Source of the DNA: Lachnospiraceae bacterium
GTDB lineage: Bacteria; Bacillota; Clostridia; Lachnospirales; Lachnospiraceae
NCBI GenBank assembly: GCA_022774505.1
Contig: JALFLW010000058.1
Coordinates: forward strand, 1 to 33,881
Reading direction: 5' to 3'
DNA: 33,881 bases
Shown here: one piece after another, positions 7,528 through 16,042 of the stretch
Position numbering within the stretch: the stretch's first letter is position 1
Layout of the letters: each line of letters begins with the position of its first letter
Notes under the pieces: generated by a model
What the model saw: the letters and a program-made list of their open reading frames with translations, nothing else
Told to the model about the DNA's origin: nothing
Database searches by the model: none
Made by a program: the position numbers and the translations under genes

Positions 7528-10500
7528 ATGAAAGGAAAAATGTGGCGAAAAATAGGAGTCTGGGGCATAAGTCTTTCGCTGCTTGCAGGGGCAATGCCGG
7601 TAAGCACGAATGCAAGGGTTTGTATGCAGCAGGGTACTGTGGAAGGGCAGACAGCTGCTACACAGAGGAGGAAGGCTGTAGCAGAAAAAAAAGGGACAAT
7701 AACTTTAAATGGCGATGATATCAGAGCGGACAATGTCAATGGGCTTACTTATAAGGGATTTGGTGTGCTGAGTGCCAATTCTACAAGTGATCTGTTGATG
7801 GATTATAAGGCTCAGAATCCGGAGGCATATGCACAGCTTTTAACATATTTGTTTGGTGGAAAGTATCCGATCATGACTCATGTCAAACTGGAAATGGGAA
7901 ATGACAGGGATAATTCTACAGGTGCAGAAGCATCAACGAAACGAACCAAAACGGAGAAGGCAAATGTGCTGCGCAATCCGGGATGGCAGCTGGCGGCAGA
8001 TGCTAAAAAGATCAATCCGAAGGTAAAAGTAAGTATCCTGCGGTGGAATGCACCAAAGTGGGTAAATTCTATGGAGGATGTCTATCAGTGGTACAAAGAA
8101 TCCATACTTGCCGCTTATGAGCAGTATGGTTACATGGTGGACTATATTAATCCAAATGTGAATGAAGGATGGAATAAGAAGACGGATGTGGATTATACCA
8201 AGAAATTTGCTGCGTGGATCGCAGCGGAGGATGAAAAATCCATTCCCGATGAGAAAGCAAGAGAATTATTTCACAATATTAAATTGTTAGTTTCTGATGA
8301 GGCTATCAGATTATCTGCGAATATTGCAGACACTATGAAAACGGATCAGGATTTTTATAATGCAGTAGATGTGGTAGGCTATCATTATAATACAAATGAT
8401 GACAAAAATGATGGCATGAAGTGGCTCGCGGATGAGCAGGATAAGGAAGTATGGAACAGTGAAGCACAGGCTGTTTTTTCAAATTCAGCATTTCGTCCGG
8501 CTAATAATGTCAAGGATCCATCAGTGGAAGGAACGGGACTTGGTGGAACCGGAAGTGCACTGGAAATGGGAAATACGTTTATTAAGGGATTTGTAAAATC
8601 CCGGAGAACCCATGTGGTTTATCAGCCTGCCATTGGTTCATTTTATGAAGGCGGACAGTTTTCATTTAAGGAGCTGGTGAGTGCCAGAGATCCGTGGTCG
8701 GGATGGGTTCATTATGATGCCGGACTGCTTGTGCTGGCACATCTGAGTAAATTTGCGGTGACAGGATGGGAAAATGAGGACAATACGGCCGGAATATGGA
8801 GAGCAGTGCCGGAGGCAAGTAAATCTACGGCATCTGGAACAAATCCTGTGGAGGGCCGGAAAGGTGGAGAAAATTATATAACTCTGGCATCGCCTCAAAA
8901 GGATAATTTTTCATCCGTGATCGTGAATGATAGTGAATATGCAATGTCATATCAGGTCAAAGCAGAAAACATGAATCTGCCGGAGGAGAGTAAGCTTTAT
9001 TTATGGGAGACAAGGGCTGCTGATGAAGGAAGCTTTAATGAGAATTACATGAAATATCAGGGGGAGGCAGAGAAAGAGGAGGATGGTTCTTATACGGTGA
9101 AGGTAAAACCATATTCGGTTGTTACAGTAACAACTCTAGATATGGAAAAGGATGAGGAGCATATTCGGAAACTGCCGGTAGAGGGGGAACGAAGTGTACT
9201 GGATACGGACAGTACGGGAGATACACAGGATGTAACTAATAATATTTTATATGCTGATGATTTTGATTATAAGGACAAGAAAACAGCGGTAATCGGAGAA
9301 AATGGAACGCTGGCCGGTGAGGAGGATTATGTGGCCTCACGGGGAGGAGATACCGGTGCCATGGCACGTTATCTGCACACGATCAATGGTGCTTTTGAAT
9401 CGTATAAAACGGCAGATGGAAACAGAGTGCTGCGACAGCAGCTGGATCAGGAGGAGAATGGTATCGGTGCGGCATGGCAGGATGGAGATGCCGTCGCATT
9501 GATCGGGGACTTTCGCTGGTGCAATTATGCGGCCTCGGTGGACGTGTTATTTGAAAATGCCAAGGATAGTTCCTATGGTTGCGTTTCGATCAGACAGACA
9601 GGAGGATCACAGCATCTGGAGGACAGCTCAGGGTATACGTTTCGGATAAATGCATCCGGAGAGTGGAAACTGTACCGGAAAGCGAAGGCAGTTTTAAGTG
9701 GAAAATTGTCAGAAAAAGATGGGTTCCATGCAGGAACATCTGTCTGGAATACTATAAAGCTGCAGGGTGCAGGTGATCAGATCAGTGCCTATATTAATGG
9801 CAGGGAGGTAGCACAATACCATGATAAGAGTCCGGTGACGTCGGGAAGGATCGGTCTTGGCAGTGCTTATACACATACGCAGTTTGACAACCTGAAAGTT
9901 GAAAAAATAGCAGGATATGTACCATATTATACAGAACTACTGGACAATATGGAAATATATGATCTTTCTGCACAGAAAAATAAAAAATTAATCTACGATG
10001 GAAAGTGGAGTCATGCAAATGGACAGGGAATGTATGTATATCAGAGAAGTCTGTCTGTCACAGAGGAAAAGGGAGCTTCTGTGAGTTACACGTTTGCCGG
10101 AACTGGTCTGGAGCTTTTAGCCGGAACAGACAAAACAGCGAAACTGAAAGTGTGGGTTGATGGAAATGAAATGCCGGGAGAACATGAGACACAGACAGCT
10201 GATAATATGAATATGATATACCGGCTGGATGGTTTAGAAAATGCAACACATACAGTAAAGGTCGTTCTGGAAGAGGGAAGACTTAGTGTAGATATGGTCG
10301 GAGTACTTGGGGCACCGGCAAAAGAACAGGAATCGCCATCTCCGGCAGTCACTTCATCTGTTCCAGAGAACGTGACGCAGTCCCCGACACCGGCAGAAGC
10401 ATCGGAAACACCGGTGGCATCAAAGCCGCCTGTAACAGCAAATCCTGCGGAGACACCGGAGAGCAGACCGATGGGGGATGCAGCACAGGCATCAGAAAAA

Positions 10501-10935
10501 CCGGCGTCTTCGGATACGGCGGTATCTCCGGGCAAAGTACCTTCATCATCTGAAATGACCTCAGGCAGGCTGATCAGGAACGGCGGAGCAGTGTACCGTG
10601 TGATCAGTGAAAAGAAGAGAACAGCAGCTTTTGCAAGGCCTTGCAAAAAGAATGAAAAAGCTGTAGTGATACCTGCAGGGATGAAAGTGAAAAATAAGAA
10701 AAAGACAATTTCTTATAAGGTGACGGCCATCGACAAAAATGCATTTCAGGGGTGTAAAAAACTTAAGAGGATCACAATTCGTTCCAAAGCATTACAAAGT
10801 ATCGGAAAGAATGCCTTTTCGGGAGTGAATAAGAAAGCAGTATTTCATTGTCCGTCCTCCTGTAAAAAGAAATACAAAAAAATATTTACGAAGAAAACAG
10901 GTTATAAAAAGAGTACAATGAAGATGAAGTTTTAA
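7528..10935 (+). CDS. Secreted GH59-like glycosidase with LRR (BspA-type) C-terminus
   Basis: A 1135-residue exported enzyme. Residues 1-29 are a signal peptide ending VSTNA. Residues about 50-540 resemble glycoside hydrolase family 59 (galactocerebrosidase-type beta-galactosidase): the acid/base candidate is E213 in NPNVNEGW, the nucleophile candidate is E312 in WNSEAQ, and GYHYNTN lies between. Residues 572-790 look like a laminin-G/concanavalin-type domain and 800-928 like a second carbohydrate-binding beta domain. A Pro/Ser/Thr linker (about 935-1013) leads to a BspA-like leucine-rich repeat (AFQGCKKLKRITI) and a lysine-rich tail, which may hold the protein at the cell surface. The start at 7528 has GGAGGG six bases upstream; ATG 7507 lacks a site. 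The divergent AraC regulator probably controls it. Confidence 0.8.
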   Translation: MKGKMWRKIGVWGISLSLLAGAMPVSTNARVCMQQGTVEGQTAATQRRKAVAEKKGTITLNGDDIRADNVNGLTYKGFGVLSANSTSDLLMDYKAQNPEAYAQLLTYLFGGKYPIMTHVKLEMGNDRDNSTGAEASTKRTKTEKANVLRNPGWQLAADAKKINPKVKVSILRWNAPKWVNSMEDVYQWYKESILAAYEQYGYMVDYINPNVNEGWNKKTDVDYTKKFAAWIAAEDEKSIPDEKARELFHNIKLLVSDEAIRLSANIADTMKTDQDFYNAVDVVGYHYNTNDDKNDGMKWLADEQDKEVWNSEAQAVFSNSAFRPANNVKDPSVEGTGLGGTGSALEMGNTFIKGFVKSRRTHVVYQPAIGSFYEGGQFSFKELVSARDPWSGWVHYDAGLLVLAHLSKFAVTGWENEDNTAGIWRAVPEASKSTASGTNPVEGRKGGENYITLASPQKDNFSSVIVNDSEYAMSYQVKAENMNLPEESKLYLWETRAADEGSFNENYMKYQGEAEKEEDGSYTVKVKPYSVVTVTTLDMEKDEEHIRKLPVEGERSVLDTDSTGDTQDVTNNILYADDFDYKDKKTAVIGENGTLAGEEDYVASRGGDTGAMARYLHTINGAFESYKTADGNRVLRQQLDQEENGIGAAWQDGDAVALIGDFRWCNYAASVDVLFENAKDSSYGCVSIRQTGGSQHLEDSSGYTFRINASGEWKLYRKAKAVLSGKLSEKDGFHAGTSVWNTIKLQGAGDQISAYINGREVAQYHDKSPVTSGRIGLGSAYTHTQFDNLKVEKIAGYVPYYTELLDNMEIYDLSAQKNKKLIYDGKWSHANGQGMYVYQRSLSVTEEKGASVSYTFAGTGLELLAGTDKTAKLKVWVDGNEMPGEHETQTADNMNMIYRLDGLENATHTVKVVLEEGRLSVDMVGVLGAPAKEQESPSPAVTSSVPENVTQSPTPAEASETPVASKPPVTANPAETPESRPMGDAAQASEKPASSDTAVSPGKVPSSSEMTSGRLIRNGGAVYRVISEKKRTAAFARPCKKNEKAVVIPAGMKVKNKKKTISYKVTAIDKNAFQGCKKLKRITIRSKALQSIGKNAFSGVNKKAVFHCPSSCKKKYKKIFTKKTGYKKSTMKMKF

Positions 10936-10944
10936 TTCTCCTTT

Positions 10945-10973
10945 TTGACACATCTTTCATTTCCATATATAAT
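10945..10973 (+). promoter_or_regulatory. perfect consensus sigma-A promoter of trpS
   Basis: TTGACA (10945-10950), 17 bases, TATAAT (10968-10973): both boxes match the sigma-A consensus fully. The -35 begins 10 bases after the glycosidase stop codon. The leader to the trpS start is about 95 bases and shows only a small hairpin; I find no T-box in it. Confidence 0.85.
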
Positions 10974-11075
10974 GAAAGGAAAGCACACTTTCTGATCTGT
11001 ATAGAGAAAGGGCAGAAACCGTTGATCAAAGATCCGGATGACGAAGGTGCTTTGGAATGGAGGAGACGAGACAAG

Positions 11076-12137
11076 ATGAAACAGGTTATTTTGACAGGAG
11101 ATCGTCCCACGGGACGTCTTCATGTAGGACATTATGTAGGTTCCCTGAAAGAGCGTGTGAGACTGCAGAATTCCGGAAAATTTGATGAGATTTATATTAT
11201 GATCGCGGATGCACAGGCGTTGACAGATAATGCAGAGCATCCGGAGAAGGTGCGAAGCAATATTATGCAGGTTGCATTGGATTATCTGGCATGCGGACTG
11301 GATCCGGAGAAATCTACGATTTTTATTCAGTCGATGGTACCGGAGCTGACAGAGCTTTCATTTTATTATATGAATCTGGTAACGGTTTCCAGAGTACAGA
11401 GAAATCCAACGGTAAAAGCAGAGATCAAGCTGCGTAACTTTGAGGCAAGTATTCCGGTAGGTTTCTTCTGCTATCCGATCAGTCAGGCAGCTGATATCAC
11501 TGCTTTTCGTGCCACGGTTGTTCCGGTGGGAGAGGATCAGATGCCGATGTTGGAGCAGTGCAAAGAGATCGTCCATAAATTTAATTCTGTATATGGAGAG
11601 ACATTGACAGATCCAAAGATCGCACTTCCGGATAATTCCGCATGTCTGCGTCTGCCGGGTATTGATGGCAAGGCAAAGATGAGCAAATCTCTCGGTAATT
11701 GTATTTATCTTTCCGAGGAGCCGGATGAGATCAAAAAGAAAGTAATGTCTATGTATACAGATCCAAACCATATACGTGTGGAGGATCCGGGGCAGATTGA
11801 AGGAAATACGGTGTTTACCTATCTGGATGCATTCTGCAGACCGGAATATTTTGAAGAATTTCTGCCGGACTACAGCAGCCTGGATGAGCTGAAGGAGCAT
11901 TATAGTCGTGGTGGACTTGGTGATGTAAAGGTAAAGAAGTTCCTGAATAATGTAATGCAGGCTGAACTGGCACCGATCCGTGAACGCCGACAGATGTGGG
12001 AGAAGCATCTGCCGGATGTCTATGATATCCTGAAAGAGGGAAGTAAAAAAGCGGAAGCGGTGGCAGCACAGACTTTGGCAGATGTACGCCATGCAATGCG
12101 TATTGATTATTTTGTTGATGACAATTTATTGAAATAA
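11076..12137 (+). CDS. trpS: Tryptophanyl-tRNA synthetase
   Basis: A 353-residue class I aminoacyl-tRNA synthetase that charges tRNA-Trp in the cytoplasm. The N-terminus TGDRPTGRLHVGHYVGSL holds the HIGH-type motif H16-V-G-H19, and KMSKS is at residues 201-205. Length and layout fit the bacterial TrpRS family. The start has GGAGG at 11059-11063, 12 bases upstream, and the protein begins exactly where the family does. It has its own strong promoter and terminator, so it is a single-gene unit. Unlike many Firmicute tRNA synthetase genes, it has no visible T-box. Confidence 0.95.
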   Translation: MKQVILTGDRPTGRLHVGHYVGSLKERVRLQNSGKFDEIYIMIADAQALTDNAEHPEKVRSNIMQVALDYLACGLDPEKSTIFIQSMVPELTELSFYYMNLVTVSRVQRNPTVKAEIKLRNFEASIPVGFFCYPISQAADITAFRATVVPVGEDQMPMLEQCKEIVHKFNSVYGETLTDPKIALPDNSACLRLPGIDGKAKMSKSLGNCIYLSEEPDEIKKKVMSMYTDPNHIRVEDPGQIEGNTVFTYLDAFCRPEYFEEFLPDYSSLDELKEHYSRGGLGDVKVKKFLNNVMQAELAPIRERRQMWEKHLPDVYDILKEGSKKAEAVAAQTLADVRHAMRIDYFVDDNLLK

Positions 12138-12164
12138 AGGAAATAATATTAGTAAGTATTCCCG

Positions 12165-12199
12165 GAGGGCAGAACATTTTTTGTTTTGCCCTCTTTATT
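12165..12199 (+). terminator. intrinsic terminator of trpS
   Basis: GAGGGCA (12165-12171) pairs with TGCCCTC (12187-12193), with a further AAC/GTT inside, followed by TTTATT. It lies 28 bases after the trpS stop codon. Confidence 0.85.
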
Positions 12200-12276
12200 G
12201 CTTTACAATTCTCGTTGGCTTTTGGCTGCGATAGTAGCATTTTCCTATATACCCTATATACTAAGAAAATTGTACG

Positions 12277-12306
12277 GTGACGCACAGAGTGAGAATATGC
12301 TACAAT
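12277..12306 (+). promoter_or_regulatory. extended -10 promoter of the kinase operon
   Basis: TGCTACAAT (12298-12306) is an extended -10 box, with GTGACG as a partial -35 18 bases upstream. A second -10-like TATAAT at 12341-12346 has no -35. The -10 lies in the 3' arm of a larger inverted repeat (12234-12303). Confidence 0.45.
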
Positions 12307-12394
12307 AAAAAACGGAAAGATTTTATGTCATTATATATACTATAATGGGTAATGTTGTGAAAATGACAGGAGAGTAAACAAAAGATGGTGAATT

Positions 12395-14116
12395 ATGAAA
12401 GTTAATGGGAGTGAACGCTGTATAGGCTGTATGAAACTATTGGACCAGGATGGTACATGTCCCTATTGTGGTTTTTCACAGGAGGATTATGAACCGATTC
12501 CACGTTGTCTGCGGCCCGGGACATATCTTAAGGAAAGATATATGCTTGGCAGAGTACTGGGAGAGGGAAGCTTCGGTATCAGCTATGTGGCATGGGATTG
12601 TCTGCTGGATATGACGGTGGCGATCAAGGAGTATTTTCCCGCAAGTCTGGTCAGTAGACATGTAGGAGGAATGGGAGATAGAAATGTTTACATATATGAG
12701 AACGCACAGAAGGATAAATATCAGGAGAATCTGAAGAAATATTTGATGGAAGCAAAGAGTTTGTCTGCGTTTTCTGACATGGAAGGAATTGTATCCGTAA
12801 GGGATTTCTTTTATGAAAATAATACGGCATATATCGTAATGGGGTATGTGGATGGAAATAGTGTCAAGGAGTATGTGGAGAAGAATGGGCCCATGGACGG
12901 GGAGGAATATCTTCAGATGCTCAAGCCGGTAATACAGTCTTTGAAAAAGGTGCATCAGATGGGAATGCTCCATAGGGATATCAGTCCGGATAATCTTTTG
13001 ATCACAAGAGATCATAAGCTGGTCCTGATTGATTTTGGAGCGGCACGCAAAGAGAATATAAATATGACCAGAAGTATGACTGTGGTATTTAAACGGGGAT
13101 TTTCCCCGGAGGAACAGTACCGGTCTCGCGGAAAGCAGGGGGCATGGACGGATGTTTATGCTTTATGTGCCACATCCTATTATGTATTAACAGGAACGGC
13201 ACCGGATGAGTCGATACAGAGAGTGTTGGAAGATGATATGCCATCTTTGACCAATATGCCGGACATTAAGATCTCGATGGCTCAAAAGAAAGCGCTCATG
13301 AAAGGAATTGCGGTAAATTTCCAAAACAGATACCAAACCATGGCAGAACTGTACCAGGCTTTATATCAGGAGAAAACAAAAAGCATAAGCAGAGATATTT
13401 CCCGGAAAAAGCTGTGCATTGGCGCGGCCGGACTGGCTGTATGTGCCGGTCTCACAATAGGATTTATGAAGGGTCTGCCGGGGGCACATCATGATCTGAA
13501 AAAAATCGTACCTAGTCCTGCGATAACCGCACCGGTCGTGGCACAAGTTAAGGTGACTCCCGTCAGACCGGCAAAGTATATTATGCCACAGTGTGTGGGA
13601 AAAACGAAAAAACAGGCAAAGAAACTGGTCAATAAAAAAACAGACAGTTTAACGATAAGATGGAAATATAAATACAGCAGTAAAGTGTCCAAGGGAAGAA
13701 TTGTCAGTCAGAGTATTCCCGCAAAAAAAGAATGTGAGGAGGGCAGTCATGCATCGGTAACATGTATTGTCAGCAAAGGAATAAAGAAAATAACAGTACC
13801 AAAACTCACTGGAAAAAGCAGACAGGATGCAATAGTGCGGTTGCGGGCGGATCAGCTTCGCTGGAAACTGATCTTTGTCGAAAGTACGAGTAAAAAAGGG
13901 ACAGTGATTACACAGGATATTTCTGCCGGAAGCAGGGTGAGACCAAAGCGGAGGATAACACTTACCATAAGCCGCGGAAAGAAGAATGTGACTGTCCGGA
14001 CAACACCGGTACCGGAAAGAAGCACAAGTACAAGAAAAAGTCCGACGGTTTCAAAGACGCAGCGTTCTTCAAAGAAAACAGATAAAAGTACAGAATTTGA
14101 AGGAGTTATTCCATAA
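12395..14116 (+). CDS. Ser/Thr protein kinase with zinc ribbon and PASTA domains
   Basis: A 573-residue membrane kinase. It opens with a zinc-ribbon-like element (C9-x2-C12 ... C22-x2-C25). The kinase domain (about 49-330) has the glycine loop GEGSFG (56-61), the ATP lysine K78, the catalytic HRD at 193-195 and the metal-binding DFG at 213-215. A single membrane segment (about 339-358) is followed by two PASTA-type repeats (about 395-465 and 466-530), expected outside the cell, and a basic Ser/Thr-rich tail. PASTA kinases such as PrkC sense cell-wall fragments and phosphorylate wall and division proteins. This one is unusual in its N-terminal zinc ribbon and lacks the PP2C phosphatase gene normally beside prkC. 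The next gene overlaps its end or follows within 25 bases. Confidence 0.9.
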   Translation: MKVNGSERCIGCMKLLDQDGTCPYCGFSQEDYEPIPRCLRPGTYLKERYMLGRVLGEGSFGISYVAWDCLLDMTVAIKEYFPASLVSRHVGGMGDRNVYIYENAQKDKYQENLKKYLMEAKSLSAFSDMEGIVSVRDFFYENNTAYIVMGYVDGNSVKEYVEKNGPMDGEEYLQMLKPVIQSLKKVHQMGMLHRDISPDNLLITRDHKLVLIDFGAARKENINMTRSMTVVFKRGFSPEEQYRSRGKQGAWTDVYALCATSYYVLTGTAPDESIQRVLEDDMPSLTNMPDIKISMAQKKALMKGIAVNFQNRYQTMAELYQALYQEKTKSISRDISRKKLCIGAAGLAVCAGLTIGFMKGLPGAHHDLKKIVPSPAITAPVVAQVKVTPVRPAKYIMPQCVGKTKKQAKKLVNKKTDSLTIRWKYKYSSKVSKGRIVSQSIPAKKECEEGSHASVTCIVSKGIKKITVPKLTGKSRQDAIVRLRADQLRWKLIFVESTSKKGTVITQDISAGSRVRPKRRITLTISRGKKNVTVRTTPVPERSTSTRKSPTVSKTQRSSKKTDKSTEFEGVIP

Positions 14117-14141
14117 GGAAATAGGAAAGGGATATTTATCT

Positions 14142-15554
14142 ATGAGTATGCATAGAAAAACATTTACATTGACATTAGATGCAATCAAACAGGAAAGGCA
14201 TTTTAATAATTTTTCTGATTTTATTACCCAAAAACTGTCTTTAGAAGCAGAAGCAGAACTGACAGAGGAGACAAGAAAAAACGCTTATCAGATTTTTCGC
14301 ACAAAAACGGGTGGCATAGATTTTGCTTCCCCTCCCACAATGAGAAAATGGTTTGGGATCGGTGGAGAGGCGATGCCGGATAGAGAACAGATATATATGA
14401 TATGTTTATCAATGGGGGCATCCGTCTCGGATCTGCAGGAATATCTCCTGAATGGTATTCATGAGCAGGCCTTTGAGGTGAATGATTATCGTGAGGTGAT
14501 CCTTGTCTATGGCTTGGAAAATCATAAAGGATATGAGAAATGTGTGGAGATGATCCATGACTTTGAGCTGAAGCTTAGTCATACGATCCATTTACAGCAT
14601 ACTTGTGGGACACAGACATTGTATGGAGAGTTTATAGGGCGCAGGTATCTGCCCTGGGAAAAGTTTTGCGAATGGATGCTGGAGAATGCGGCATATTTTA
14701 AAGGATACAGCAAGACTACATTACAATATTTTCAGAAATATAAAAAAATAATTTTGCAATATGCAAAAAAGGATGCACAGGAGGAACTGGAGCGTTTTTT
14801 GTCAGAGACGGATTATAGTATCTGGTGCAGGAAAAGATTATTAAGGCCCTCTGATTATTCCGTTAATGCCAGAAAATATGCGAGGGCTCAGGAAAAGGCA
14901 CAGAACGGCAGCATATCTCGTGATCTCTCCAAGAGTATTCGGGAGCTATGTACTTTAGCCTATACAGAAAAGGAATCAAATGCCAGACTTTTATCAGAAG
15001 TATTCCAATCAAAAAAGGAGCTCCGGGAAGGCACGATTAATTTTCGGACAGTCAGCAATATGACGGAGAAGCATATCTCAGATCTGTTAAATGTACCGGT
15101 TCACAAGGAGCATTTTTTCCTGCTGCGTCAGGCAGAAATAGAGCTTTGCGGATTACAGGAGGATGCGGAATGTCCGGAGTGGATCGTGCAGCTTCATCAG
15201 GATTTTGAAAAAAATCATATGAAATTACGATCGGCAGGAGATGCCCGTAAGTGGGTAGATAAGTACCGGCACGAAAACAAGAGACGTTGTCTGCAGATCC
15301 AGAGAGATGATCTTTTACCTTTAATCCTGTACGTAGCCCAGCATCGTTATCTTGACAGTATCAATCAGGACATGTCAGCCTATTGCAGGGAGGATGCGTT
15401 GGAGGTCTTTCAGATGCTGGCAGATTCCACGCTGGCAGCATGCAATATGTGCCGGTTAAATCAGAAATTTGAACTGGATGCGGTATTATGTGCATGCTAT
15501 CAGCAGGAAGAAATGTTTAGTTATGCAGAACTGCTGGAGATAAGCGGGTGCTGA
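14142..15554 (+). CDS. Unknown protein with HTH-like N-terminus, kinase neighbour
   Basis: A 470-residue soluble protein I cannot place. Residues about 50-105 (PPTMRKWFGIGG ... LQEYLLNGIHE) resemble a helix-turn-helix of the XRE/Lambda-repressor kind: helices, a TMRKWFG turn and a PDREQIYMICLSMG helix. The rest is mostly helical and charged with no membrane segment or signal peptide; residues about 225-420 are rich in Lys/Glu helices and could form repeats. The start at ATG 14142 is preferred (AGGAAAGGGA upstream); a TTG at 14097 would overlap the kinase. It is in the kinase operon, so it may be a kinase substrate or output regulator; this is an inference from position. Confidence 0.6.
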   Translation: MSMHRKTFTLTLDAIKQERHFNNFSDFITQKLSLEAEAELTEETRKNAYQIFRTKTGGIDFASPPTMRKWFGIGGEAMPDREQIYMICLSMGASVSDLQEYLLNGIHEQAFEVNDYREVILVYGLENHKGYEKCVEMIHDFELKLSHTIHLQHTCGTQTLYGEFIGRRYLPWEKFCEWMLENAAYFKGYSKTTLQYFQKYKKIILQYAKKDAQEELERFLSETDYSIWCRKRLLRPSDYSVNARKYARAQEKAQNGSISRDLSKSIRELCTLAYTEKESNARLLSEVFQSKKELREGTINFRTVSNMTEKHISDLLNVPVHKEHFFLLRQAEIELCGLQEDAECPEWIVQLHQDFEKNHMKLRSAGDARKWVDKYRHENKRRCLQIQRDDLLPLILYVAQHRYLDSINQDMSAYCREDALEVFQMLADSTLAACNMCRLNQKFELDAVLCACYQQEEMFSYAELLEISGC

Positions 15555-15557
15555 GCA

Positions 15558-15585
15558 TTGACAAAATCTTCATTACAGATATAAT
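15558..15585 (+). promoter_or_regulatory. sigma-A promoter of the thiamine-binding-type gene
   Basis: TTGACA (15558-15563), 16 bases, TATAAT (15580-15585): both hexamers are perfect. The -35 begins three bases after the stop codon of the preceding gene, so the gene downstream is transcribed on its own. Confidence 0.8.
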
Positions 15586-15664
15586 TAAAGCCGGTAATAT
15601 CTTAATACTTTTTGGTTTGGGATATGCCGTGAGAATATTCAGAGATAGGGAGGATTGACAGATT

Positions 15665-15964
15665 ATGAATGCAAGCGTAGCGATTCAGGTATTACCAAAT
15701 GTAACAGAAGATGAGGAAGTGATCCGTATTGTTGATGAAGTTATTGCATATATCAAGAGCTTCGGATTATCTACTTCCGTGGGACCGTTTGAGACGACAA
15801 TTGAGGGGGATTACGATCAGCTTATGGAAATCGTAGCAGGATGCCAGAAGGTTGCTATTGCGGCCGGCGGATGTGATCAGATATCAACCTATGTCAAGAT
15901 TGTATATAAACCGAAGGGGGATGTGCTTAGTATAGAAAAGAAAGTTTCTAAGCATCATGCATGA
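15665..15964 (+). CDS. Thiamine-binding protein, MTH1187/DUF77 family
   Basis: A 99-residue protein of the MTH1187/YqgV (DUF77) family: a ferredoxin-like fold whose members bind thiamine or its precursor HMP. The family pattern is clear: SVAIQVLPN at the start, then VDEVIAYIKSFGLSTSVGPFETTIEG, the small-residue motif VAIAAGGCDQI and STYVKIVYK near the end. Many Firmicute homologues sit beside a thiamine ABC transporter; here there is none, so it stands alone with its own promoter. GGGAGGA (15648-15654) is the ribosome site. Confidence 0.85.
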   Translation: MNASVAIQVLPNVTEDEEVIRIVDEVIAYIKSFGLSTSVGPFETTIEGDYDQLMEIVAGCQKVAIAAGGCDQISTYVKIVYKPKGDVLSIEKKVSKHHA

Positions 15965-16005
15965 TCGTTTCGTGGCACCGGGGAAAGCATCCGGACCGCA
16001 TATAG

Positions 16006-16042
16006 ATCAGGAGATATCCGTATTACACGGATATCTCCTGAT
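16006..16042. terminator. 16-bp perfect hairpin between convergent genes
   Basis: 16006-16021 pairs perfectly with 16027-16042 around a five-base loop. It lies 42 bases after the thiamine-binding-type gene and contains the last six codons and the stop of the convergent HD-GYP gene. There is no strong T-run on either strand, so efficient termination is not certain, but no other terminator is visible for either gene. Confidence 0.55.

Noticed and set aside
9302-9776. Small ORFs in other frames inside the glycosidase
   Set aside because: They are shadows of the main frame, with no ribosome sites and no family resemblance.
11358-12092. 244-codon ORF opposite trpS
   Set aside because: It is antisense to conserved trpS and has no start site or recognisable domain.
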